A model generated the notes under the pieces. That model was given only the letters and a program-made list of their open reading frames with translations. It ran no database searches and had not been told where the DNA came from. A stretch of DNA of 64,000 nt. Origin: Agreia sp. COWG (GTDB lineage: Bacteria; Actinomycetota; Actinomycetes; Actinomycetales; Microbacteriaceae). Shown here piece by piece: positions 54,439 to 63,197 of the stretch; position 1 is the stretch's first letter, and each line of letters opens with the position of its first letter. A program made the position numbers and the translations under genes. The stretch lies in the NCBI RefSeq assembly GCF_904528075.1, contig NZ_LR882035.1, forward strand, positions 2,418,001 to 2,482,000, given 5' to 3'.

Positions 54439-56102
54439 TCGTCGAGCAGAACCTTGCCGGGGTTGAAGTGCCGACCGGGGTCGACCGCCCCGAAGAGCCC
54501 GCGCATGATCTTCACGCCCTCGGTCGAGATGTCCTGCTCCATCCACGGCGCATGCTCGAGGCCCACACCGTGGTGGTGAGAGAGCGTTCCGCCCGCGTCG
54601 ATGAAGGCCTGCTGGATGGCCCGCTTCACCACGTCGTAGTTCGCGATCGCATCGCCCGTGTCGAGGTACGCGAACGTGAAGTAGAGGCACGCCCCCGAGG
54701 TATAGGAGTGCGAGAGGTGGGCCATGATCCAGCCCTGGACGCCGATCTCGTCGAACGCACGGTTGGCGCTGGCGATCACGTTGCGGTAGAGCTCGGGCAG
54801 CTTCGACCACGGCGCGGCGGTCTCGGAGACATCGGCCGAACCGCCCCAGTCGAGGAACCAGTCCCGGATGTAGGGGGTGTCGAACTTCTTCTGGTCGTAG
54901 AGCACGCCGGGGCCCTTGCCCACGGTGATGCCGCCGTGCTTCTTGACGATGCCGGCGATGATCTTCTGGTTCGTGGCGACCAGCTCTTCGCCGCCCTCGT
55001 TGCCGACGAACGACAGGCACATCTTCTCCGTGTCCCAGCCCTTGGCCTTCAAGAAGACGCCGAGGCCCTTGGTGGCGAGGGCGGAGAAGCCCTTGCTCTT
55101 CTTCGACGTGGCGAACGAGAACAGCGTCTCGTTGCCGTCGGAGACGCGGGTGATCGAGGGCGTGGCGTCGCTCTCGGAGATCTCGCGCATGGCCGCGAGC
55201 CCGGCATCCCAGGTGGGGTACAGGTAGGCGAGGATCTCGCGCTTGGCCGGGATGCGGTGGATCTGCACGGTGACCTCGGTGATGACCCCGAGGCGCCCCT
55301 CGCTGCCGAGGATCATCTCGCGCACGCTTGGTCCGGTCGAGGTACTGGGCAGCGGCCGCAGCACGAGCACGCCACCGGGGCGCACGACACGAAGACCCTT
55401 GGCGATGTCGGCGATGTCACCGAACTTGTCGCTCTGCATGCCCGAGGAGCGCGTCGCCACCCAGCCACCCACCGTGGAGTGGGTGAAGCTGTCGGGAAAG
55501 TGCCCGAGGGTCCAACCGGCCTCGTTCAGCTCGGCCTCGAGGTCGGGACCCTGGGCGCCGCCCTGGATGCGCGCGAGGCTCGAGTCGGCATCGACCTCGA
55601 TGACGCGGTTGAGTCGGCCGAGGTCGAGAGACACCACGGTGCGCTGCTCACCCGCGAGGGGCTCGAGGCTGCCGGCGATGTTGCTGCCGCCGCCGAAGGG
55701 GATGAGCACGGCGTCGGCAGCGACGACCGCATCGACGACGAGGCGTACCTCTGCCTCGTTGGCCGGATACACGACGACGTCGACCGCTCGAGGGAACGCG
55801 CTGGTGCGAACGCGGATCAGATCGCGGATGCTCTTGCCGAAGGTGTGCACGACCCGGGACATGTCATCGGTCTCGATGTGCCCGTCGCCGACGATACCCG
55901 CGAGAAGGGCGACGAAGGCCTCGGGGGCGCGACCGGCGGGAACGTCGATGTCGGCGAAGACCGGCGGCTCGCCCTTGGTCTTGGTCAGGTCGAGGCCCAG
56001 GTTCTTCTTCACGAAGGGGGCGAATCCCGGCTTGTTCTCGTGGTGGAACGCGACGCCGTCGACTCCCCAGCCCCACCACTTCATGTGCTTGACATCGCTC
56101 AA
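54435..56102 (-). CDS. Alkyl-DHAP-synthase-like FAD protein
   Basis: 555 residues, VAO-type FAD-binding protein. It closely follows the alkylglycerone-phosphate synthase pattern: PFGGGSNIAG (135-144) in the FAD domain, the segment 202-230 with FPDSFTHST, GGWVATRSSGMQ and KFGDI, and the active-site triple histidine HHHGVG (509-514). Alkyl-DHAP synthase replaces the acyl chain of acyl-DHAP with a fatty alcohol, making the ether bond. M. tuberculosis has similar proteins annotated AgpS. TTG 56102, with GAGGAG 7 bases upstream and overlapping the acyltransferase stop (TTGA), is the likely start; MKWWGWG at 56084 is an alternative. Confidence 0.88.
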   Translation of the reverse strand: MSDVKHMKWWGWGVDGVAFHHENKPGFAPFVKKNLGLDLTKTKGEPPVFADIDVPAGRAPEAFVALLAGIVGDGHIETDDMSRVVHTFGKSIRDLIRVRTSAFPRAVDVVVYPANEAEVRLVVDAVVAADAVLIPFGGGSNIAGSLEPLAGEQRTVVSLDLGRLNRVIEVDADSSLARIQGGAQGPDLEAELNEAGWTLGHFPDSFTHSTVGGWVATRSSGMQSDKFGDIADIAKGLRVVRPGGVLVLRPLPSTSTGPSVREMILGSEGRLGVITEVTVQIHRIPAKREILAYLYPTWDAGLAAMREISESDATPSITRVSDGNETLFSFATSKKSKGFSALATKGLGVFLKAKGWDTEKMCLSFVGNEGGEELVATNQKIIAGIVKKHGGITVGKGPGVLYDQKKFDTPYIRDWFLDWGGSADVSETAAPWSKLPELYRNVIASANRAFDEIGVQGWIMAHLSHSYTSGACLYFTFAYLDTGDAIANYDVVKRAIQQAFIDAGGTLSHHHGVGLEHAPWMEQDISTEGVKIMRGLFGAVDPGRHFNPGKVLLDE

Positions 56103-56848
56103 CGCAGGGCTCCTCTGGTTCGTGGGGACTGGGAAAGAATACTCGCCGAGTGCATCTCGCGCAGGCGCACGATCTCCTGCTTCGTGCGTTCGGCGAAGTG
56201 ACCGGGGGTCTCGCCCTCTAAGGCACGCAGCGGCTCGCCGAAGACCACGCCCACCGGGTAGCGGCCGCGGCGCGGCCAGTTGGCGCCACGCGGATGTGCG
56301 ACGTGGGCGCCGATCAGGGCCATGGGAATGCAGGGAACGTCACAGGATGCCGCGAGCGCCGCGGCCCCCGGCTTGAAGTAACCGAGCTCGCCGTCTTTAG
56401 AGCGCGTCCCCTCGGGGAAGATGAGGATGGGGATGCCCCTGCTGAGAAGCGAGCGGGCGCTGATCGACTTGGCCTTCGATTCCATGCGCTTCACCGGGAA
56501 TGCGTTGAAGAACAGGGCGGTCAGTCCACGCCGCCACCAGACGGCGAAGAAGTAGTCTGCCGCTGCTCCGGTGGCGAGGTAACGCGCGAGGCGGCGCGGG
56601 AGCGAGCCGACGATCAGCGGCGCATCCAGGTGGCTGGAGTGGTTCGCCACGACCACGAAGCCGCCCGCCACGTCCTTGAGCTTCTCGCGACCGATGACGG
56701 TCACGCGGGTCAGCGACCAGATGAGCGGCTTGAGCAGACCACGCTGCACGACGAAGCGGGCAGCGGCGTGGGCGGGCGAGTTGAAGCGATCGCGCTGTTC
56801 CTCGCCCGAAGGCTGGGCCTTCTTGGCCTGGGATTCTTCTTCAGTCAT
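56099..56848 (-). CDS. PlsC-type glycerophosphate/DHAP acyltransferase
   Basis: 249 residues. The acyltransferase motif NHSSHLD (69-75, His70 and Asp75) and FPEGTRS (144-150) identify the PlsC/GPAT superfamily. A hydrophobic N-terminal helix suggests membrane association. In context it may acylate DHAP (GNPAT-like) before ether exchange, or acylate alkyl-glycerol-3-phosphate; sequence cannot decide. The ATG 56848 follows directly after the SDR stop (TAG-ATG, no gap) and its stop overlaps the AgpS-like start. Confidence 0.93.
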   Translation of the reverse strand: MTEEESQAKKAQPSGEEQRDRFNSPAHAAARFVVQRGLLKPLIWSLTRVTVIGREKLKDVAGGFVVVANHSSHLDAPLIVGSLPRRLARYLATGAAADYFFAVWWRRGLTALFFNAFPVKRMESKAKSISARSLLSRGIPILIFPEGTRSKDGELGYFKPGAAALAASCDVPCIPMALIGAHVAHPRGANWPRRGRYPVGVVFGEPLRALEGETPGHFAERTKQEIVRLREMHSASILSQSPRTRGALR

Positions 56849-57625
56849 CTAGGAGACCGGCTTCTTTCGACTCGACGAGATCGATCCGGAGACGCTGCGG
56901 ATCGCACTTCTCGGTGCGTGGCGAGCCAACCAGATGAGGGTTCGGTACCGAACAGAGGGTATGGAGATCACTTTGCCCCTTTCAACATCGCGGATGCACG
57001 CTGCGACAAGGTATTCGGCGTCGAGCCACAAGAAGTTTGGGATGCTCGACGCTGTAATTCCGGCTCGCTCGTGAAATTCCGTGCGCACCCAGCCAGGGCA
57101 GAGAGCCGTTACCCCGATTCCCGTACCGCGCAGTTCGACGGCGAGCCCCTCGGAGAACGACAGCACCCAGGACTTGATGGCCGAGTAGCTTCCCATGGTC
57201 ACGTGGGCCGCCGTGCTCGACACGTTGACGATCTTGCCCCGGCCGCGGGGAAGCATCCCGCGCGCCGCGGCCCCCGACAGCACGAGGACGGCGCGGCACA
57301 TCACCTCGAACGCGTGGTCGTGGGCCGAGATGTCTGTGTCGATGAGCGAGGTGTGCACGCCGAAACCGGCGTTGTTCACCAGCATGTCGATGGGCCGAGA
57401 CGGATCTTCCAGGCGTTCGGCGACACGCGTCACATCGGCGCGGTCGGCGAGGTCGGCCTGCAGGATCTCGACGGAGCGGCCGAGGGCTCGGATTTCGGCG
57501 GCCATGCTCTCGAGCCGGTCGGCCTGACGGGCCACGAGAACAAGGTCATATCCCTGGGAAGCGAGGGACCGGGAGAACGCAGCGCCGATGCCGGACGTTC
57601 CTCCCGTAACGAGAGCTACAGCCAT
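56849..57625 (-). CDS. Short-chain dehydrogenase/reductase
   Basis: 258 residues. Classical SDR: cofactor motif TGGTSGIG (7-14), NNAG (84-87), catalytic Ser136/137, Tyr147 and Lys151 (SYSAIK). The C-terminus (about 200-258) is basic and hydrophobic, possibly membrane-associated. In the ether-lipid context it fits an alkyl/acyl-DHAP reductase. ATG 57625 has TAACCT 6 bases upstream (leaderless). It leads the minus-strand operon SDR-acyltransferase-AgpS-like-EamA, divergent from the ferritin-like/FAR genes. Confidence 0.92.
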   Translation of the reverse strand: MAVALVTGGTSGIGAAFSRSLASQGYDLVLVARQADRLESMAAEIRALGRSVEILQADLADRADVTRVAERLEDPSRPIDMLVNNAGFGVHTSLIDTDISAHDHAFEVMCRAVLVLSGAAARGMLPRGRGKIVNVSSTAAHVTMGSYSAIKSWVLSFSEGLAVELRGTGIGVTALCPGWVRTEFHERAGITASSIPNFLWLDAEYLVAACIRDVERGKVISIPSVRYRTLIWLARHAPRSAIRSVSGSISSSRKKPVS

Positions 57626-57631
57626 GGGCTT

Positions 57632-57637
57632 AGGTTA
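57632..57637 (-). promoter_or_regulatory. -10 element for leaderless SDR operon
   Basis: TAACCT (57637-57632) lies 6 bases before ATG 57625. A small inverted repeat (GTCTG-CT-CAGAC, 57638-57650 region) lies behind it in the 74-base divergent gap and could be an operator for both directions. Confidence 0.5.
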
Positions 57638-57699
57638 GTCTGCTCAGACGGCGTCGTTTACGCACGCAGGTTTTCGACCAGTCGTTGGGGCTTGATTTC

Positions 57700-58518
57700 A
57701 TGACAACACGAGACGACACGTCTTCACCGCGATTCGATGTACGCGAGTTCGCCAGCACGGCCCGCGGAAACCACCGCTCCGAACTGCAGCTCGAGCGCTA
57801 CGCCGACGCACGCTTGAGCGACGACGCGGTGCACCTGCTCCGCTATCTCGGCCGGCTCGAGAGCGCCACCATGGAACAGCTGCGCAATCTGCTGGTGACG
57901 GCCACACACAAAGATGCCAGGGTCACCGCGTTTCTCGTGACCTGGGCCTTCGAGAAGTTCTGGATCGCGGACGCCATCGACCAGATCCTGATCGCCAATG
58001 GCAGCCAGGGAGCCCAGGTCGGCGAGGAGGGCCCTCCCCGCTCACTCCGCTCGGAGGGTGCCGACAGGCGCGGTCCCATCCGCCGAGCCGTGCTCGCGAT
58101 GGGCCAGGGCGTTCCACTCACCGGCATGCACATGGCCACCGGCCTGATCGACGAGTGGGTCATGCGCACCTCGTACCAGCGCCTGATCACCATCGCCGGC
58201 AGCCCCACCCTCGAGACGACGATCGAGATGTTCGTCGACATCAAGAGCCGTCACGAGAAGTTCTTCAGCGGCGAAGCCCGCCGCCGCCTGGCGGAGTCGA
58301 CCAAGACGGTCAAGCAGACTACGGCCCAACTGGCTCACGCGGCCTGGCCCATCGGCGCGGTCGACAGATCGCATGCCGACCGCACCTTCTTCGCCCACAC
58401 GGTCTTCGGCGGCGCCGACGGACTCCAGCGTGCAACATCGATCGGACACAGAGTGGCAGAACTCCCCGGCCTCACCCCGCAGACCGGCGACGCCGTCGCC
58501 CGAAAGCTGCGCTCGTGA
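57700..58518 (+). CDS. Ferritin-like protein lacking di-iron ligands (paralogue 1)
   Basis: 272 residues, helical bundle homologous to the product of 60848-61636 (about 25-30% by eye). The helix-1 Glu54 and helix-3 Glu152 are kept, but where the paralogue has EEFWH this one reads EKFWI (85-89), and where it has EARH this one reads KSRH (182-185). At least three of six iron ligands are lost, so it is probably a non-catalytic partner. The region 104-128 (Gly/Pro/Arg-rich) is an insertion. Start ATG 57700; stop overlaps the next GTG (GTGA). Confidence 0.85.
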   Translation: MTTRDDTSSPRFDVREFASTARGNHRSELQLERYADARLSDDAVHLLRYLGRLESATMEQLRNLLVTATHKDARVTAFLVTWAFEKFWIADAIDQILIANGSQGAQVGEEGPPRSLRSEGADRRGPIRRAVLAMGQGVPLTGMHMATGLIDEWVMRTSYQRLITIAGSPTLETTIEMFVDIKSRHEKFFSGEARRRLAESTKTVKQTTAQLAHAAWPIGAVDRSHADRTFFAHTVFGGADGLQRATSIGHRVAELPGLTPQTGDAVARKLRS

Positions 58519-60833
58519 CCGCGCCCGACGTGACCGTGCCAGACGCCTTCTCGGCCACGCTCGACGCCGTCGCCACCGCCGGCCTCGGCTCCTCCCACGT
58601 ATTCATCACGGGCGGCACCGGCTTCGTGGGTCAGGCGATCGTGGAGCGGCTGCTGTCATCGCATCCGCAGACGACCATCTCGCTGCTCATCAGAACCAAG
58701 GGCAGCACCTCGGCAGAGGATCGTCTGCGCAATCTTCTGCGCAAGCCCGTGTTCGGCCCGTGGCGCGAGCGGGTCGGCGAGGCCGAGGTCGAGCGCGCGA
58801 TCTCCGAGCGCCTTCGCGTGATCCAGGGAGACCTCGGCAATGTCCCCGCCCTGCCGGCCGACCTCGACGTCGTGATCCACAGCGCGTCGACCGTGTCGTT
58901 CGACCCGCCGATCGACCAGGCCTTCGAAACGAATCTCGGCGGCGCGATCGCCCTTTACACGGCCCTGGCCGAATCCGGCGGCGACCCCCACGTGGTGCAT
59001 GTGTCGACCGCGTACGTGGGTGGCCTTCGTAAGGGAATCGTGCCAGAGGGAAGGCTCAAGCACGACGTCGACTGGCGAGCAGAACTCGCGGCGGCGAGGG
59101 ATGCCCGGGTGCGGGTCGAGATGGCATCGCGGCAACCCGAGACGCTGCGCACCTTCATGTCGGATGCGCGGGCTGTCCACGGCAAGGAGGGCCCCCAGTC
59201 GGTGGCCACCGTCGCCGAGTCGAAGCGCGTCGAGTGGGTGCGCGAGCGCCTCGTCGACTACGGCCGCAGCCGCGCCCAGAGCCTCGGCTGGACCGATGTC
59301 TACACGCTCACCAAGTCGTTCGCCGAGCGCGCCGCCGAAGAGCTCTGGCATGCGGCCGGACACCGGCTCTCGGTCGTGCGCCCGGCGATCATCGAGAGCG
59401 CCCTCAGGCACCCGTATCCGGGCTGGATCGATGGCTTCAAGGTGGCCGACCCCCTGGTTCTCGCCTACGCGCGAGGCAACCTCGCGCAGTTCCCCGCCCT
59501 GCCCGACACCGTGCTCGACGTGATTCCCGTCGACTACGTGGTGAACGTCATCCTGGCCGTGGCCGCCAACCCGCCCGCCGCAGAGCCCGAGTATTACCAC
59601 GTGAGCTCGGGTGCGCGGAATCCGCTGCCGATCCACCGCATGTTCACGAACATGAACGAGTTCTTCACCGCCAACCCGCTGCCGCACGAGAGCGACGGCC
59701 ACATCGAGGTTCCGTACTGGACCTTCCCCGGCAGCCGCAAGGTCGACCGCGTGCTGCACCGCCAGGAGGTGTGGAACGGTCGCCTCGAGACGGCCCTCGA
59801 GCGCCTGCCTTCCACCGAGCGCACGCGGGCACACGTGAAGAAGGCGCTGAAACGGCGCGATGACCTCGAGAACCTGCGCACGTTCGTGGAGCTGTACCGC
59901 GCCTACGTGCAGACCGAGATCATCTTCGACGACCGCAACACCCGCGCGCTGCACGAGGCCCTGCCTGTGGAGCTCCGCGACGACATCGGCTTCGACGTCA
60001 CCGCCATCGACTGGGAGACCTACCTGCAGAAGGTGCACTTCCCGGCCATCACCGCCATGACCCGTGCGTTCGCGCTGCGCCCCGCAGCCTCCGAGCGCGT
60101 GGCCAAGGCCCTGCCCCAACGCAGCGATGTGCTCGCCGTCTTCGACTTCGAGGGCACGGTGGTCGACTCGAACATCGTGGAGCAGTACCTCTGGGTGCGC
60201 TCGGCCGGCTTCCGAAAGGCGGCGTGGCCCAGCGAGGTCGCCAGCCTCCTGGCCTCGCTCCCCGGCTATCTGAAGGCCGAGCACCGCGACAGGGGCGAGT
60301 TCATCCGTGCCTTCCTTCGTCGCTACAGCGGCATGCCCGTGCAACGCCTCAGAAAGGTCGTCGCCGGCGGCTATCGCGAGACGCTCCTGCGACACACCAT
60401 GCCCGCCGCCGTGGCGCGCATCGAGCAGCACCGCGCCGCCGGACATCGCACCGTTCTCGTGACCGGATCCATCGGCATCCTCGCCTCGCCGCTGGCGAGC
60501 CTGTTCGATGACGTCGTCGCCGGTTCGATGCATGAGCGCGATGGAATACTCACGGGCTATCTCGCGCAGCCTCCGCTGGTCGACGAGGCGCGCGCAGCGT
60601 GGCTGCGTCGCTACGCCGAGACGCACAACATGGATCTGTCGAAGTCGTACGGCTACGGCGACAGCCACGCCGATCTGGTGTGGCTGCAGCTTCTCGGCAA
60701 CCCCACCGCGATCAACCCCGACACCAATCTCTCGCGCGAGGCGCTCCGAAGAAGATGGAGCATTCACAACTGGAAGCGCGGCCCCCGCGGGGCCGTCGCC
60801 CTGCCCCGATTCTCGAAGGGATCCGGAGAGTAA
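58515..60833 (+). CDS. Fatty-acyl reductase fused to HAD hydrolase
   Basis: 772 residues. The N-terminal half is a male-sterility-type fatty acyl-CoA/ACP reductase: GGTGFVG (33-39), VHVSTAYVGG and YTLTK (Tyr263, Lys267), with a charged insertion (about 180-250) and a FAR_C-like helical region (430-520). From ~538 a HAD-IB phosphatase domain follows: motif I DFEGT (544-548, Asp then Glu instead of Asp), TGS (650-652) and YGYGDSHAD (712-720). It would make fatty alcohol and remove a phosphate. GTG 58515 overlaps the upstream stop. Fusion of the two is notable. Confidence 0.9.
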   Translation: MTAPDVTVPDAFSATLDAVATAGLGSSHVFITGGTGFVGQAIVERLLSSHPQTTISLLIRTKGSTSAEDRLRNLLRKPVFGPWRERVGEAEVERAISERLRVIQGDLGNVPALPADLDVVIHSASTVSFDPPIDQAFETNLGGAIALYTALAESGGDPHVVHVSTAYVGGLRKGIVPEGRLKHDVDWRAELAAARDARVRVEMASRQPETLRTFMSDARAVHGKEGPQSVATVAESKRVEWVRERLVDYGRSRAQSLGWTDVYTLTKSFAERAAEELWHAAGHRLSVVRPAIIESALRHPYPGWIDGFKVADPLVLAYARGNLAQFPALPDTVLDVIPVDYVVNVILAVAANPPAAEPEYYHVSSGARNPLPIHRMFTNMNEFFTANPLPHESDGHIEVPYWTFPGSRKVDRVLHRQEVWNGRLETALERLPSTERTRAHVKKALKRRDDLENLRTFVELYRAYVQTEIIFDDRNTRALHEALPVELRDDIGFDVTAIDWETYLQKVHFPAITAMTRAFALRPAASERVAKALPQRSDVLAVFDFEGTVVDSNIVEQYLWVRSAGFRKAAWPSEVASLLASLPGYLKAEHRDRGEFIRAFLRRYSGMPVQRLRKVVAGGYRETLLRHTMPAAVARIEQHRAAGHRTVLVTGSIGILASPLASLFDDVVAGSMHERDGILTGYLAQPPLVDEARAAWLRRYAETHNMDLSKSYGYGDSHADLVWLQLLGNPTAINPDTNLSREALRRRWSIHNWKRGPRGAVALPRFSKGSGE

Positions 60834-60847
60834 ACTCTCCTCACACC

Positions 60848-61636
60848 ATGGCATTCGACGTAGACAAATACACCGCCACTTCAGTGAGCGTGAACTGGGA
60901 CGATCTCGATCTCGAGCGATTCCGCGAACACCCACTCCCCGAGGGCTCCCTTCGCACCCTGCGCTACATGGCCGACGTGGAATATCACACGGTCTGCTAC
61001 ACGCGTGACCTGCTCACCACTCCCTCGCACAAAGAGGCCGAGATGGGCGCGTTCATGACCATGTGGAACCGCGAGGAGTTCTGGCACGGCGAGGCCTTGG
61101 CCACCGTCCTCGGCATCCACGGCATCGTCGTCGACTTCGACGAGCTGAAGGCCAAACGGCTCAAGCTCGGCTGGCGCGACAAGCTCGACCCCATCAAGCA
61201 GTCCGTGATCGGCAAGGTCGTCGGCGCCGACTTCGTGGCCGTGCACATGGCCTGGGGCGCGGCGAACGAGTGGTCGGCCATCACCGCGTACAACCGCATG
61301 GCGGCGCTCGAAGAAGACCCGGTCTTGGCTGAGCTCCTCAAGCGCATCGCGAAGCAGGAGGCCCGCCACGTTGCCTTCTACACCTCACAGGCACGCGAGC
61401 GCCTCGCCAAGAGCACAAAGGCGCAGAAGTTCGCGCGCTTCGCCCTGAGCAACTTCTGGGCTCCCGTCGGCTCCAGCATCATGGAGAAGAACGAGGTCAA
61501 GCACGTGATGGGTCACCTCATGGGTGGCGTCGAGGGTCGCAAGGCTGCCCGCAAGATCGACACGGCCATCAGCGGCCTGCCCGGTCTCGAGGGACTCACC
61601 ATCGTCGATGACTCCCTCAACGCGCTCGGGGTCTGA
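60848..61636 (+). CDS. Ferritin-like di-iron protein (paralogue 2)
   Basis: 262 residues, four-helix bundle with the full di-iron pattern Glu45, EEFWH (Glu77, His80), Glu141 and EARH (Glu171, His174), the E/ExxH/E/ExxH layout of soluble acyl-ACP desaturases and related di-iron oxygenases. It is therefore a candidate oxygen-dependent enzyme. No signal peptide. A TAAACT at 60831 overlapping the FAR stop could be a promoter. It follows the FAR-HAD gene by 14 bases, in the same direction; the Gfo/Idh gene begins 12 bases after it. Confidence 0.88.
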   Translation: MAFDVDKYTATSVSVNWDDLDLERFREHPLPEGSLRTLRYMADVEYHTVCYTRDLLTTPSHKEAEMGAFMTMWNREEFWHGEALATVLGIHGIVVDFDELKAKRLKLGWRDKLDPIKQSVIGKVVGADFVAVHMAWGAANEWSAITAYNRMAALEEDPVLAELLKRIAKQEARHVAFYTSQARERLAKSTKAQKFARFALSNFWAPVGSSIMEKNEVKHVMGHLMGGVEGRKAARKIDTAISGLPGLEGLTIVDDSLNALGV

Positions 61637-61648
61637 CACTCTGGCACT

Positions 61649-62641
61649 ATGCCTGATAGCTCGAAACTCAGAATCGGAATCCTCGGTGCGGCAGGAATTG
61701 CTCCGAACGCCATCATCATCCCTGCGCGTCGGCGAGACGATGTAGAGATCGTGGCCGTGGCATCCAGAAGCGCGTCGGGTGCGTCGGCCTATGCGAGCGA
61801 GCACACGATCCCGCGCGCCTACGGTGACTACGCTGCGCTGCTCGCAGACGCCGACATCGATCTGGTCTACGTGGCTCTGCCACCGTCGCAGCACGCGCGC
61901 TGGTCGATAGCCGCGCTCGAGGCCGGCAAGAACGTGCTGTGCGAGAAGCCGTTCGCCATGTCGGGCGACGAGGCCCAGCGTATGACGACCGCGGCAGCCG
62001 ACACGGGGTTACGCCTGATCGAGGCCTTCCACGACCGCTACCACCCGCTGAGCACCGAGGTCGACGGGATCGTGGCCTCGGGCCGACTCGGCGAGATCAC
62101 GTCGATACACGGCGACTTCTCCGCATCCATCGCCTTCGACCCCGCCTCGATCAGACACGACCCCGCGGTGGGCGGCGGCTCGCTCATGGATCTCGGCTGC
62201 TACCCCGTGCACTGGGTGCGGGCAGCTATGAACACCGAGCCCGAGATTATGGATGCGACGGGCACGGTCAATTCGCTCGGCGCCGACCTCAGCATGGATG
62301 CCTCACTGCGGTTCGCCTCGGGAGCGACCGGCCGCATCAGCTGCACGATGGTCGACGGCACCGCGCTGAACTCCTCGCTCGACATCGTCGGCACGCTCGG
62401 TACGCTGCACGTCGACAATATGGTCTTTCCGTCGAAGGGCCACACGCTGAGCGAGACGCGAGACGGCGTCACCCGCAACTGGACCGTCGGCGGCCTCGAG
62501 ACCTACGACCACCAGCTCAAGGCTGTGGTGACGGCGCTCGAGAGCGGCGAGCGGTTGCCCACCGAGGGCATCGACTCGATCGCGAACATGCGGGCCATCG
62601 ACGCCATCTACGCCGCGGCCGGATTCGACCGCTCGTTCTGA
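61649..62641 (+). CDS. Gfo/Idh/MocA family oxidoreductase
   Basis: 330 residues. Rossmann fold GILGAAGIAPNAIIIPA at the start, the signature CEKPFA (about 96-101) with its catalytic Lys, and the C-terminal domain with GGGSLMDLGCYPVHWVR. NAD(P)-dependent oxidation of a sugar or polyol is the usual role; the substrate is unknown. It follows the ferritin-like gene by 12 bases and might be co-transcribed, though a role in the lipid pathway is not evident. Convergent with the next gene. Confidence 0.92.
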   Translation: MPDSSKLRIGILGAAGIAPNAIIIPARRRDDVEIVAVASRSASGASAYASEHTIPRAYGDYAALLADADIDLVYVALPPSQHARWSIAALEAGKNVLCEKPFAMSGDEAQRMTTAAADTGLRLIEAFHDRYHPLSTEVDGIVASGRLGEITSIHGDFSASIAFDPASIRHDPAVGGGSLMDLGCYPVHWVRAAMNTEPEIMDATGTVNSLGADLSMDASLRFASGATGRISCTMVDGTALNSSLDIVGTLGTLHVDNMVFPSKGHTLSETRDGVTRNWTVGGLETYDHQLKAVVTALESGERLPTEGIDSIANMRAIDAIYAAAGFDRSF

Positions 62642-62653
62642 ACCGTGCAGCGC

Positions 62654-63163
62654 TCAGTCGAGCGTGAGCACACTCGCCCGGTCGGCGAGATACGCGTCGA
62701 GCGTCGAGCTGCCCCGTCCAGGGCTGCGCTGGTCCCAGTGCACGATCACGACCCCGTCGCGCACCGCCAAGGGCCCCTCACCTCGCAGCAGGCTGTCGTC
62801 ATCGATGGCCAGGGGCAGATAACGGTGGTTCACCACCTCACCCTCCGGAAACTTTCCACGGGCAGCCGCCCTCCTGTCGTCTCGCCGTGCCTCGGCCTCT
62901 GCCGAGCGGTTCGTGACGGCCCGAAAAGGCTCGATCGCCCGTGTCACGTCGCCCGTCTCGTAGACACCGCCGTCTCGATCGACGAGCAGCACGCCGAGTC
63001 GCCACACGCGTCCTGCGGGCATCAGCTTGGGTGCGCTGAACTTGGCGAGGCCGCGAGGCTCCCTCATCACCCCGAGGGCCTCATCGTGCACCCCGTTCTG
63101 CTCGAGGAAGGCGATCGTGCGATCCACGATCCGCCGCAGCTGCGCGGCCGGTGTCTCGTCCAT
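62654..63163 (-). CDS. Conserved protein of unknown function
   Basis: 169 residues from ATG 63163 (MDETPAAQLRRIVDRT). It contains a region GRVWRLGVLLVDRDGGVYETGDVTRAIEP and ends SPGRGSSTLDAYLADRASVLTLD. The composition is that of a soluble alpha/beta protein; I recognise no family motif. The TATCCT hexamer 6 bases before the ATG supports this start over longer in-frame ones. Convergent with the Gfo/Idh gene and divergent from the GIY-YIG gene (40-base gap). Confidence 0.8.
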   Translation of the reverse strand: MDETPAAQLRRIVDRTIAFLEQNGVHDEALGVMREPRGLAKFSAPKLMPAGRVWRLGVLLVDRDGGVYETGDVTRAIEPFRAVTNRSAEAEARRDDRRAAARGKFPEGEVVNHRYLPLAIDDDSLLRGEGPLAVRDGVVIVHWDQRSPGRGSSTLDAYLADRASVLTLD

Positions 63164-63169
63164 CCCTCG

Positions 63170-63175
63170 AGGATA
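63170..63175 (-). promoter_or_regulatory. -10 element for leaderless gene at 63163
   Basis: TATCCT (63175-63170), 6 bases before the ATG on the minus strand. Confidence 0.5.
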
Positions 63176-63191
63176 TGTCGGTGGCCGCTCG

Positions 63192-63197
63192 TACGAT
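63192..63197 (+). promoter_or_regulatory. -10 element for leaderless GIY-YIG gene
   Basis: TACGAT, 6 bases before ATG 63204; it nearly abuts the divergent -10 element at 63170-63175. Confidence 0.5.

Noticed and set aside
58656..60935. 759-codon frame opposite the FAR-HAD gene
   Set aside because: The plus-strand gene has complete catalytic motifs; the opposite frame is an artefact of codon bias.
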